Origin: a virus
Length of the DNA stretch: 21,110 nucleotides
Strand: one strand, 5' to 3'
Virus record (IMG/VR): IMGVR_UViG_3300047274_000057
Span: 1-21,110 of that record
The notes below the pieces were generated by a model that worked only from the letters and a program-made list of their open reading frames with translations, was not told the origin of the DNA and did not search any database. Within the stretch, counting starts at the first letter, position 1, and each line of letters begins with the position of its first letter. Made by a program: the position numbers and the translations under genes. This document shows, piece after piece, positions 13,845 to 20,134 of the stretch.

Positions 13845-14369
13845 TTACTGCATCGCCAGCAGGCCCATGGGCCGCCGCTGTGGTCTCGGTGACGTCACGC
13901 GCTGCGTGCCGTAGGTGCCAGTCGCGGGAAGTGCCGACCCGGTCAGTTCTTCGTATTTCGCGCGGATCTTGGGGATGTAATCCCGCGACTGCTCGGGAAG
14001 ATCCTCGAACTTGCCGTTCCACTTCATCGCGTTGGTCGGACCCCAGTTGTAGGCCGCCAGCGCGCGGTCCATGTCGCCGCCCGTCAGGTCCAGCATGGCG
14101 CGCAGGTAATCGTCGCCCATCAGGTAGCTCAGGTCAGGCTCGAACAGCAGGCCTTGTGCCGCCGCAGGCGTGCGCTCGGTGACCGGGTATCCACGCTCCA
14201 TCGCGCGGTCGAAGACGTTCCTGACGTCGTCGCGCGGGTTCATGGCCGTCTCCGGCATAAGTTGCGTCAGACCCGCAGCGCCCTTCTTGGAGACCGCCAT
14301 CGGATCCCCGCCGCTCTCGGCGTAGATCAGGGCGTCCAAGAGCGCCTTCAGGTCAAACTGGTCAGCCAT
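13845..14369 (-). CDS. Soluble lytic transglycosylase (SLT domain)
   Basis: A 174-residue protein with the SLT signature: I-Y-A-E-S-G-G-D-P (catalytic Glu18), G-A-A-G-L-T-Q-L-M-P (30-39), and A-Y-N-W-G-P (106-111). A later Tyr in S-R-D-Y-I-P-K-I (128-135) matches the conserved tyrosine of the fold. It cleaves the glycan strand of murein with formation of an anhydro-ring (family knowledge). No signal peptide is present. In tailed phages such an enzyme in the structural cluster is usually virion-borne and opens the cell wall during DNA entry rather than lysing the cell. The start shares TGATG with the previous gene. The last 25 residues are Pro/Arg/Thr-rich and disordered-looking. Confidence 0.85.
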   Translation of the reverse strand: MADQFDLKALLDALIYAESGGDPMAVSKKGAAGLTQLMPETAMNPRDDVRNVFDRAMERGYPVTERTPAAAQGLLFEPDLSYLMGDDYLRAMLDLTGGDMDRALAAYNWGPTNAMKWNGKFEDLPEQSRDYIPKIRAKYEELTGSALPATGTYGTQRVTSPRPQRRPMGLLAMQ

Positions 14370-14743
14370 CAGCGCGGGCCCATCCCGAAATACGACGGGG
14401 CGAAGCGGTTGGGCGACTGCTTCTCCATGAGCGGCGTCGTCGTGATCGCGCCGGGCGCGTAGATGCTGTTGTTGTTCGCACGACCAAGTGCAGCCTGAAC
14501 CAGCGCCACCAGTTCCTCGTTTGACATGCCCTGCATCGGGTTGGACTGTGCCGCCGGGGCCGGGCGCGGCAAGAGCGCGGGCATAGCCTCCTGCTCTTCC
14601 ATGCGTGCGGCGTACCCCTGCGGGCGGATGCCCAGAGCGTTCAAAAGGCCCGACAGCGGGCCGCCCTCGAACTCAGACCCGGAGCGGCCCATGCCGCCGC
14701 CGTCGATCATATCCATCAGGCCAAGAAAGCGTTTTTGGTCCAT
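14369..14743 (-). CDS. Small phage protein of unknown function
   Basis: About 124 residues from ATG 14741-14743 (M-D-Q-K-R-F-L-G-L-M-D-M-I-D-G-G-G). An in-frame ATG at 14767 would add M-P-R-N-A-G-A-R and cannot be excluded. The protein is Gly/Pro/Met/Asn-rich with a helical segment M-S-N-E-E-L-V-A-L-V-Q-A-A-L-G-R-A and an aromatic-Gly C-terminus (P-S-Y-F-G-M-G-P-R). No family is recognised. Its place between the large terminase and the transglycosylase makes a minor structural role plausible. Confidence 0.6.
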   Translation of the reverse strand: MDQKRFLGLMDMIDGGGMGRSGSEFEGGPLSGLLNALGIRPQGYAARMEEQEAMPALLPRPAPAAQSNPMQGMSNEELVALVQAALGRANNNSIYAPGAITTTPLMEKQSPNRFAPSYFGMGPR

Positions 14744-14799
14744 GCGTGCCCCCGCGTTTCGCGGCATATTACCAGATCAACGCGACCTTGACTACCTCG

Positions 14800-16209
14800 T
14801 CACGCAACACCCTTCAGGCGGCGCCGGATCGGCTGGCTCCAGTTGGCCGTCGGCGTGCCCAAGGCCGTCGCGGCGTCACCGGCGAAACTGAGGAAGACGG
14901 CGTCTGCCAAGTCGGGAGACCGAAGACCGCGCCGGCGCATGTCGTCCTTGCTCTCTGCCTTCACCTTGCCCGTCGATCCGAAGCTGTAGCGGATTGATGT
15001 CAATTCCGATAAAAGCGCCGGATTTTTCGGAAGTCTGGCCGTGCGCTGCTCCAGCCAACCGCGCACGCGGAAGATCAGCTCCGTCCGCAGGTTGGTGTAT
15101 GTGCTGCCGAAGGCGGGAGCCTCGCTGACGTTGATCCCGCGCACGGGCATGCCAAGCTCGCGCATACGGTCCACAACCCCAGACCCGAGGCCGATGCTGT
15201 CGACCAAGATCTCAACGGGCCGCTGGTTCGGCATGAGGGCGTCGTAGTACGCCTTCACGCGCCCGGTGGTCGCCATGAGGTCGAGCCCCTGCCAAGCCTC
15301 AATATCCGTGATGACGTTGCCCGTACGACGCACCAGAACGGTCCTGTCGCTGCCGAAGCGGGCGACGTCCAGAGACCAGATCGGCCGGATGTTCTGCGAG
15401 ATCGACACGTCGCGCTCGACGGCGGCTTCCGCGAGGTGCAGGGGGATGATCGTGTCGTCGTCACCCAGCGGGAACTCGCCCAGCACGCGGATCCTGTACG
15501 CGTTGCTGTCCTCCCCGTAGCGCGTCTTCATCTCCTCCACGAACTCTTTGGACACGCGCTTGCTCTCAACGCACGACCAGTGCAGCGTGAACCAATGCTC
15601 GGACAGGCGGTTGTGCGTCTCGAAAAACGTGCCACTCGTCCGCGTCGGGTTGCCGGCCAAAATCGTCACGGCGCTGTGGCCCGACATCGATCCGCTGGCA
15701 GCCTCGAAGACCTGCTCCGGCACACCTGACGCCTCGTCCACCACCAGCATGACGTTGTCGCTGTGGACGCCGGCCAGTGCTTCGGGCTGCTCTGCGCGGC
15801 TGGTGCGTGCCGAGATGAACGCCTCGCTGGCGGCCGCGATCAGCTCCACGCGGTCCGTCTTCACCTCCAGCAAAACCTTCAGCGCCTCGGGAAGCTCGTT
15901 GATCCATCTCTTCAGTTCCGCGAACAGGGCGTCGTACAACTGGGCCGTCGTGGGCGCCGTCACCACGACCTTGTTCGGGAAGCGGAACAACACGAACCAC
16001 AGCATCGACCAACTCAGCGACGTTGACTTGCCCGTGCCGTGCCCCGACCTGACCGAGATCTTGCGCTCGCCCCGGCCGACGGCTCTCAAGAGATCGTCCT
16101 GATACGGCTCAGGCTCGGCGCCGAGGATCTCGCGAACGAACAGGCCCGGGCCCTCGTCGGTCATCCCGTACCGCGCGATCATCTCCTCGAAGGGGTTCTT
16201 CGCGCTCAC
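14800..16209 (-). CDS. terL: Terminase large subunit (DNA packaging ATPase/nuclease)
   Basis: A 469-residue motor protein of DNA packaging. The ATPase half has Walker A S-G-H-G-T-G-K-S-T (55-63), the adjacent strand V-V-V-T-A-P-T (81-87) and Walker B V-M-L-V-V-D-E (153-159). The coupling segment I-L-A-G-N-P-T (183-189) is also present. The nuclease half carries the acidic metal-binding residues D281 (L-D-V-A-R-F-G-S-D), D337 (L-V-D-S-I-G) and D433/D436 (S-P-D-L-A-D-A). It is somewhat shorter than P22 gp2 (499). The start codon is GTG at 16207-16209, overlapping the TGA of the 77-residue gene (GTGA), so the two are coupled. All catalytic residues appear intact. Confidence 0.95.
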   Translation of the reverse strand: MSAKNPFEEMIARYGMTDEGPGLFVREILGAEPEPYQDDLLRAVGRGERKISVRSGHGTGKSTSLSWSMLWFVLFRFPNKVVVTAPTTAQLYDALFAELKRWINELPEALKVLLEVKTDRVELIAAASEAFISARTSRAEQPEALAGVHSDNVMLVVDEASGVPEQVFEAASGSMSGHSAVTILAGNPTRTSGTFFETHNRLSEHWFTLHWSCVESKRVSKEFVEEMKTRYGEDSNAYRIRVLGEFPLGDDDTIIPLHLAEAAVERDVSISQNIRPIWSLDVARFGSDRTVLVRRTGNVITDIEAWQGLDLMATTGRVKAYYDALMPNQRPVEILVDSIGLGSGVVDRMRELGMPVRGINVSEAPAFGSTYTNLRTELIFRVRGWLEQRTARLPKNPALLSELTSIRYSFGSTGKVKAESKDDMRRRGLRSPDLADAVFLSFAGDAATALGTPTANWSQPIRRRLKGVA

Positions 16210-16439
16210 TCGTCGTCATCCCCGAATAAGACCTGCATCTTGGCCGTCTCGATCATCCACAGGGCCTCCTGCCGCGTGACGTCACCAGAGCTGCGGATCC
16301 ACAGCGTGCCCTCTGGCGTGTGCCCCAGCACAAAAACCGACGTCAGCCCGCGCTTGATGCCGTCCTGCATCACGTCGTCCGCGGTCGGGCCGTCATGCTC
16401 CGGCATGCCAACCAGACGTATCACGTTGTCACTCGCCAT
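16206..16439 (-). CDS. Small unknown protein between the terminase subunits
   Basis: A 77-residue protein with start ATG 16437-16439 and GGGAG eight bases upstream. An in-frame ATG at 16457 lies deep in the small terminase gene and is less likely. The gene overlaps the small terminase by 11 bases and the large terminase by four. The sequence contains V-F-V-L-G-H-T-P-E-G-T-L-W-I-R-S-S-G-D and E-A-L-W-M-I-E-T-A-K, a form common in small phage proteins next to terminases, and ends in acidic D-D-D-E. Function unknown; no domain is recognised. Confidence 0.7.
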   Translation of the reverse strand: MASDNVIRLVGMPEHDGPTADDVMQDGIKRGLTSVFVLGHTPEGTLWIRSSGDVTRQEALWMIETAKMQVLFGDDDE

Positions 16440-16896
16440 CGTTGACGCTCCCCTCAATCGTGATGCCGCCGTCGCGGTGCTTCTTCAGCGCCTCGAGGTG
16501 CAGTTGGTTGATATTGATCGTCACGCTCGGGCCGTTGTTGTTCTGCCGGAAGCGGTTGGGGTCGTTGACCGATGCGAGCCACTTGCGGACGTCAATGCGC
16601 TCCTTGGCCACCGCCACCTGCTCTCGCGAGATGTTTCCCACGTTCGCCATCTCGTCGGCGATGTCCAGAGCCTCGTCGGCCAGCTTGTCCGCGAACTCGC
16701 TGCGGGCCTCCAAGATGACGGCCTTGTAATCCGGGTGCGCGTTCAGGTGCCGGCTCAGGTAAGAGCGGCTGCAGCCCAGCTCGGTCGCGAGATCCGATAT
16801 CTTGCCGCCCTCGGCGATGTAATCCTGCAGCCACTCCGGGCCGCCGCGCGTGTCGATTTCTGCGAGCAGCTTCTTGCGTAACGCCTTGCCTGCCAT
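16429..16896 (-). CDS. terS: Terminase small subunit
   Basis: A 155-residue protein. A helix-turn-helix occupies residues about 30-52 (G-K-I-S-D-L-A-T-E-L-G-C-S-R-S-Y-L-S-R-H-L). It is followed by a helical oligomerisation stretch (E-A-R-S-E-F-A-D-K-L-A-D-E-A-L-D-I-A) and the conserved R-I-D-V-R-K-W-L-A-S (100-109), typical of Sf6/P22-type small terminases. The C-terminus T-I-N-I-N-Q-L-H-L is the usual beta strand that contacts the large subunit. It recognises the packaging site on DNA (family knowledge); the site itself is not identified here. GAGGAGGGC precedes the ATG at 16894-16896. Confidence 0.9.
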   Translation of the reverse strand: MAGKALRKKLLAEIDTRGGPEWLQDYIAEGGKISDLATELGCSRSYLSRHLNAHPDYKAVILEARSEFADKLADEALDIADEMANVGNISREQVAVAKERIDVRKWLASVNDPNRFRQNNNGPSVTININQLHLEALKKHRDGGITIEGSVNDGE

Positions 16897-16946
16897 CGTG
16901 CCCTCCTCGGCTCTCTCGGCGACCTTAACCGCGCGGCGGCTTCAGA

Positions 16947-17579
16947 TCAATCTATGTACGACCAGCCGCCTTTGGCGATCTGACAGTGGCGGGCTATGGT
17001 GCGCGACGTCTTGCCCACAGCCACAGCCGCCAAGCTCGCGCTGGGGAATATGCCGAACGGCGTCTGCACGGGCTTATTCCTCGGATGCGTCGTACGATCC
17101 AGAAGGTGCCGACCGAGGCGGCCTCCGCTTGCCGTGCGACCCTTTTCCTTCGCGTCCCGGCTGTTCTCAAGGTGGGTGCCGCCGCGCAGGTGGTTCGGGT
17201 TGACGCATGACGGGTTATCACAAACGTGCATCACGACGGGGTGGTGCGTCTCGCCTGTCGCCAGCGCGTATGACATGCGGTGCGCCAGCACGTTGTCTCC
17301 GGCCAGCGTGATGATGCCGTACCCGTCCCTGACCTTCGTGCCGATCCAGATGTGGCACGCGTCCGGGCCGCCGCCGGTGTAGATCTTGGCGCGGAACTTA
17401 TCCTCAAGGTCTGCGTTCCAAAGTTTCAAAATTTTTGCGACCGTCGCGCCAGTCGGCGTTCTGGCATGGGTGTACGCCCCGGGCTCCTTCTTGCCGGCGC
17501 GGCGCTCCCGCATGTAGCACGCTTGGCACATGCCGCGGACCGCGGCTGGCTTCTCGGGATGGTTTTTACAGTTAGTCAT
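16947..17579 (-). CDS. HNH endonuclease (HNH_3 type, with N-terminal zinc site and C-terminal helical module)
   Basis: A 210-residue protein. An N-terminal metal site is suggested by C4-x-x-H7 and C18-x-x-C21. The HNH core starts at about C75-H-I-W-I-G and contains D-G-Y-G-I-I, A-H-R-M-S-Y-A-L (99-106) and V-M-H-V-C-D-N-P-S-C-V-N-P-N-H-L (116-131), followed by G-T-H-L-E-N-S-R-D. The C-terminus (T-P-F-G-I-F-P-S-A-S-L-A-A-V-A-V-G-K-T-S) looks like the NUMOD/IENR-type DNA-binding module of mobile HNH proteins. It is the first gene after the control region and precedes the terminase genes. HNH proteins near terminases may take part in packaging, but the NUMOD-like end makes a free-standing mobile endonuclease equally likely. 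GGGAGG lies upstream of its ATG. Confidence 0.9.
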   Translation of the reverse strand: MTNCKNHPEKPAAVRGMCQACYMRERRAGKKEPGAYTHARTPTGATVAKILKLWNADLEDKFRAKIYTGGGPDACHIWIGTKVRDGYGIITLAGDNVLAHRMSYALATGETHHPVVMHVCDNPSCVNPNHLRGGTHLENSRDAKEKGRTASGGRLGRHLLDRTTHPRNKPVQTPFGIFPSASLAAVAVGKTSRTIARHCQIAKGGWSYID

Positions 17580-17606
17580 GGCGTGGTGCCTCCCTCTCTA
17601 TGCCGC

Positions 17607-17637
17607 GTTATATCGCATGTCTGCGTTATATGGACAA
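17607..17637 (-). promoter_or_regulatory. Candidate promoter of the late operon
   Basis: On the minus strand TTGTCC (17632-17637) and TATAAC (17607-17612) are separated by 19 bases, a wide spacer. A second TATAAC is at 17625-17630. Immediately upstream lie A-tract repeats that could act as an UP element. The HNH ATG follows 28 bases downstream of the -10-like box. No promoter prediction was run. Confidence 0.35.
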
Positions 17638-17659
17638 TGGGTTTTCTGTGGGTTTTCTG
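17638..17659 (-). repeat. Two perfect 11-base direct repeats with A tracts
   Basis: tgggttttctg occurs twice in tandem on the plus strand (17638-17648 and 17649-17659), followed by gaaatttttctg (17660-17671). On the minus strand this is CAGAAAACCCA repeated every 11 bases, that is, near the helical repeat. Such phased A tracts bend DNA and often lie upstream of strong promoters. Confidence 0.75.
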
Positions 17660-17905
17660 GAAATTTTTCTGGGGTGAGCAGATGTGTGTGGGGCTGCATA
17701 AGCAGCCGCCCCCGGCTTAACCCCCTAGACCGGGGGGGGCCTCGCCGACCGATCCCAGCCCGATCCGGCCCGACCATATAACACTTCAATCGCGTAATAG
17801 GTGGTATGCAATATGGCCACCTCAATGATAACAATGGGTTAGAATATTCGCCCTGTTATCCCGCGTAATATGCAGCCCGGAACAGGCCCGATAAGTCCAG
17901 ATTGA

Positions 17906-17923
17906 GTGCACCGTACGCTGCAC
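17906..17923. promoter_or_regulatory. Operator-like palindrome
   Basis: An 18-base sequence gtgcaccgtacgctgcac is self-complementary at 16 of 18 positions, with a perfect inner cgtacg. It lies between the early terminator and the late genes. It has the size of a site for a dimeric repressor or activator. No cognate regulator is in the window. Confidence 0.45.
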
Positions 17924-18114
17924 CGAGGTCGCCGACCGGGCTCGCCCGCGTGTGCGCGAGGCGGCGTGTCTCGGGGAGCGGTCAACCACCCGTTCGCCTC
18001 CCCTCTCGCCACCCCGCCACATCGCGTCAGAGGCACCTTACAGCGCGATCTCGCCTCGATCCGACCGCAGGTAGCCGAAGCCCACACATCGCGCTCCACG
18101 GGCCTCCCACGCGC

Positions 18115-18141
18115 AAAAGAAAACCCAGCACGAATGCTGGG
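18115..18141 (-). terminator. Rho-independent terminator of the early module
   Basis: On the minus strand a 7-base-pair stem CCCAGCA/TGCTGGG is closed by a TTCG tetraloop (plus 18124-18141). It is followed directly by TTTTCTTTT (plus 18115-18123). It lies about 45 bases after the stop of the last early gene and reads in the same direction. Stem, stable UUCG loop and U tract are all present. Confidence 0.85.
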
Positions 18142-18187
18142 CTCAGTTGAGGCAGGCTGACGGCAGGAGACGACCGTCACCGCCACG

Positions 18188-18433
18188 CTATCTCTTCACC
18201 GCGAGATATGCAAACACGCCGTCGCCTACCCGCTTGCAGAACAGGATGCACTTGCCCCTCTCGCCCGCTGACTGGGCCAAGTAACGGTGAACCCCTCCGC
18301 AATGCGGTCCGACATGGTACAGGATCCGGTCTCCCCTCTGCGCGCCGTCTATGGCGACGTGAAAGGTGCGGCTGTCCTCGGCCGTGATGTCGATCACCGT
18401 GCCGCCGATCTTCCGCTCGATCTCGTCCAGCAT
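18188..18433 (-). CDS. Small unknown protein, last gene of the early module
   Basis: An 81-residue protein. It begins M-L-D-E-I-E-R-K-I-G-G-T-V and contains F-H-V-A-I-D-G-A-Q-R-G-D-R-I-L-Y-H-V-G and C-I-L-F-C-K-R-V-G-D-G-V-F-A-Y-L-A. The pattern of strands with a G-D-R turn suggests a small beta-barrel, but no family is recognised. The start shares TGATG with the upstream gene (18433). A terminator follows after about 45 bases. Confidence 0.65.
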   Translation of the reverse strand: MLDEIERKIGGTVIDITAEDSRTFHVAIDGAQRGDRILYHVGPHCGGVHRYLAQSAGERGKCILFCKRVGDGVFAYLAVKR

Positions 18434-19008
18434 CAGAAGTCCTCCATGAAGCTCAGGTCATCATCGAGATCCTCGGGCTTGCTGCGTACACGCTTCACCT
18501 CGGCACCGGGAAACGCGAGCTTCACCGCGTTGATTAGCCCGTTGCGATGCTCATGCAGTGCCACCGCCACTTCCCGCATGCTGTGAATGGCGATGCCCGG
18601 CCGCTTGGCGTATGCCGCCGGCCACTCTCGCCCATCCGCGATGATGCCGTACACCGTGCCCTCGTACTCGTGCTCCCAGATCATCGGATCCGACACGGGC
18701 CTGCCCGCTGCCACCGCTTCGGCGTCCATGGCCGTCAGCCCGCGTATGCAGACCTCCACCCAGAACTTGACCTTGTCGGGATCCTTGGCGTCGATGGCGC
18801 CATTCAGGCCCGCCACCGCCTTACCCCACTTCGCGGCGCTCTCGCTCGAGACCAACTCGGGCAAACGATCCACGCCCCACTTCTTGTCCATCTCGCGGAC
18901 AGACCTGTCGAACGGTGCCAGCGACATATCCGCCCTGATCTCATCCGCCGTCGCACCCTTGGTCAGGATGCGGTCATCTTTTTTTTGGCGTGTCGGTCTG
19001 TGTGCCAT
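18433..19008 (-). CDS. Phage protein of unknown function
   Basis: A 191-residue protein from ATG 19006-19008. AGGAG lies eight bases upstream; the alternative ATGs at 19014 and 19041 have unsuitable spacing or no site. The N-terminus is basic (H-R-P-T-R-Q-K-K-D-D-R). The centre contains W-G-V-D-R-L-P-E-L-V and F-W-V-E-V-C-I-R-G-L-T-A-M-D-A-E-A. A C-terminal Glu/Asp-rich end finishes in D-L-D-D-D-L-S-F-M-E-D-F. The acidic tail may bind a protein or mimic DNA, but this is speculative. An A8 run encodes the Q-K-K near the start. The gene sits in the replication-side cluster. Confidence 0.65.
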   Translation of the reverse strand: MAHRPTRQKKDDRILTKGATADEIRADMSLAPFDRSVREMDKKWGVDRLPELVSSESAAKWGKAVAGLNGAIDAKDPDKVKFWVEVCIRGLTAMDAEAVAAGRPVSDPMIWEHEYEGTVYGIIADGREWPAAYAKRPGIAIHSMREVAVALHEHRNGLINAVKLAFPGAEVKRVRSKPEDLDDDLSFMEDF

Positions 19009-19081
19009 CGTCATATCTCCTCTCTGGCTTTTTTTTAGCATGCCTCACTCTCACCTCACCTCACTCTCCAAAACCTCTCTT

Positions 19082-19125
19082 CCTCCTCACCCTAAACCCC
19101 CCTTTAGGGGGGTAGGGTGAGGAGG
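19082..19125. repeat. Large inverted repeat (hairpin 1)
   Basis: cctcctcaccctaaacccccc pairs with ggggggtagggtgaggagg around the loop ttta, with an unpaired AA in the left arm. The stem is very GC-rich. Confidence 0.9.
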
Positions 19126-19136
19126 GGGATGTTTTA

Positions 19137-19182
19137 CCTCAGTCTTCCTCAGTCTTTCCTCACCAACTGAGGAAGACTGAGG
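19137..19182. repeat. Large inverted repeat (hairpin 2)
   Basis: cctcagtcttcctcagt (19137-19153) and actgaggaagactgagg (19166-19182) are perfect complements over 17 bases with a 12-base loop. The arm itself contains the repeated unit cctcagt. Confidence 0.95.
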
Positions 19183-19189
19183 TGAGGTT

Positions 19190-19459
19190 TTACCGGAACA
19201 GTTTGTCGATGCCGGCCTCCTCGCGGGCGCGTTCCCAAGCCTCTCTGGCCTCCGCCTTCATGGTCGGCGGGCGGCCCGTCTTGATGTCGCGTGTCGTGCC
19301 CGTCCGGTCCACGATCATGATGTTCTCCTTCGGCCCGCGAGGCTCTGATGCCTGCCTGCGCGCCCTCTCGATGGCTTCAACTCTGGCCCTGTCCTCTGCC
19401 GTCGGGCCGTGCGCCGACTTGGTTATCATGGCGCGCGCGTTCATGTCCGAGATGGTCAT
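19190..19459 (-). CDS. Small basic helical protein of unknown function
   Basis: An 89-residue protein, start ATG 19457-19459 with GGGAGGTG just upstream, one base after the SprT-like stop. An in-frame ATG at 19495 would overlap that gene by 35 bases and is less likely. Residues 19-45 and 65-89 are Arg/Glu/Ala-rich helices (A-E-D-R-A-R-V-E-A-I-E-R-A-R-R-Q; K-A-E-A-R-E-A-W-E-R-A-R). A strand I-M-I-V-D-R-T-G-T-T-R lies between. No family recognised. The hairpin region begins directly after its stop. Confidence 0.65.
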   Translation of the reverse strand: MTISDMNARAMITKSAHGPTAEDRARVEAIERARRQASEPRGPKENIMIVDRTGTTRDIKTGRPPTMKAEAREAWERAREEAGIDKLFR

Positions 19460-19460
19460 T

Positions 19461-20090
19461 TCACACCTCCCCCTGCATCTCTTCACTGCACTCACCGCAG
19501 ACGAGCCGCATGGTCGACTTGGCCCACGCCTTGTCGCCGCAGCACGGGCAGGTGAACTTGACCTTGCTCATGTCCTTCTTCTTCTCGGCGGCCGCCTTGG
19601 GCTGCGTGAAGTAGGGGAGCGTGAAGCCGGTGGCCAGCAGGGCGTTCATGGCGTGGTAGAAGCGGCCACCCTCCTCGACGTAGTGCGTCATCTTGCGGCC
19701 AGTCTGCTTGCCGCCGGGCTGGCCCGTCTCGCTGGGGATCAGGCCCACGCGCTCCATCAGGCCGACCCACTCTTGGTTGTGGTTGCCGCTCTTGCCGGGC
19801 TGGCCGTACTCTTCCTGCTCAAGGTGGGTCATCTCATGCACCAGCGTGGACAGGACGGCGTCCAGCGTGCGCTCCATGGTGTCGGGGTTCAAGGATATCT
19901 CATGCGTGCGGTCTCCGTCCTCGCGGTGCTTAAACTGCTCCGCGTGGAAGTAGCCGTGCGCGTTGCGCTTGCGGGTCAGAGTGAACATGACCGACGGCAG
20001 GCGGTTGTCGAACAGCGTGTCGTTGAAGTGATTGAAGGCGCTGTCGAGGTTTGCGTAGGTTTCGGCGGTCGGGGTCTGGTAGTTGGTCAT
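19461..20090 (-). CDS. SprT-like zinc metallopeptidase domain protein with zinc ribbon
   Basis: A 209-residue protein from ATG 20088-20090, preceded by AGGAG; the longer frame to 20138 lacks a good site. The N-terminal half has the SprT pattern: a helix with F-N-H-F-N-D-T-L-F-D-N-R-L-P, then a strand, then V-H-E-M-T-H-L (84-90). This supplies two zinc-binding His residues and the catalytic Glu86, with a further His at 104 (G-N-H-N-Q-E-W). The C-terminus has a zinc ribbon, C181-x-x-C184 and C198-x-x-C201. In cells Spartan/SprT-type proteases remove DNA-protein crosslinks (family knowledge). In this phage the substrate is unknown. It sits two genes downstream of the RepA-like ATPase, in keeping with DNA metabolism. 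Confidence 0.85.
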   Translation of the reverse strand: MTNYQTPTAETYANLDSAFNHFNDTLFDNRLPSVMFTLTRKRNAHGYFHAEQFKHREDGDRTHEISLNPDTMERTLDAVLSTLVHEMTHLEQEEYGQPGKSGNHNQEWVGLMERVGLIPSETGQPGGKQTGRKMTHYVEEGGRFYHAMNALLATGFTLPYFTQPKAAAEKKKDMSKVKFTCPCCGDKAWAKSTMRLVCGECSEEMQGEV

Positions 20091-20134
20091 GGTGGTCTCC
20101 TGTTTGCTATTGGTTGGGTTAGGCGGCTGCAGGG

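Larger units (their letters stand above)
17580..18187. other. Gene-free control region between the early and late modules
   Basis: No convincing gene in about 600 bases. It contains a terminator (18115-18141), an 18-base palindrome (17906-17923), four TATWACGC motifs, A-tract repeats (17638-17671) and a candidate promoter. The middle (17930-18110) is GC-rich with nothing that I recognise, and no tRNA is seen. Frames such as 17839-18186 run through the terminator and lack a ribosome site. Confidence 0.7.
19042..19189. other. Non-coding hairpin and GTGAGG-repeat region
   Basis: No gene fits. It holds two large inverted repeats: 19082-19125 (13 plus 6 base pairs with an AA bulge and TTTA loop) and 19137-19182 (17 perfect base pairs, 12-base loop). 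The hexamer CCTCAC/GTGAGG is present at 19043, 19054, 19059, 19085, 19117, 19158 and 19182. The plus strand is strongly pyrimidine-rich from 19041 to 19102. There is no U tract after the stems. Confidence 0.8.

Noticed and set aside
17721-17739. C5/G8 stem (ccccctagaccgggggggg) as a second terminator
   Set aside because: Short stem, no U tract on either strand after it. Left as a GC-rich tract only.
17598-17834. 78-residue frame on the minus strand in the control region
   Set aside because: No recognisable family, poor ribosome site, and it overlaps the promoter-like and repeat elements. A short piece of it (33 residues, ending at 17598) cannot be fully excluded.
17851-17862. Twelve bases identical to the core of the I-SceI homing site (ggg ataacaggg on the minus strand)
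   Set aside because: Only 13 of the 18 positions of the I-SceI site match and the enzyme next door is an HNH protein, not a LAGLIDADG one. Probably coincidence.
17839-18186. 115-residue frame on the minus strand
   Set aside because: It covers the terminator stem and U tract and the palindrome, and its composition (Arg/Pro/Gly) is typical of antisense or non-coding GC-rich DNA.
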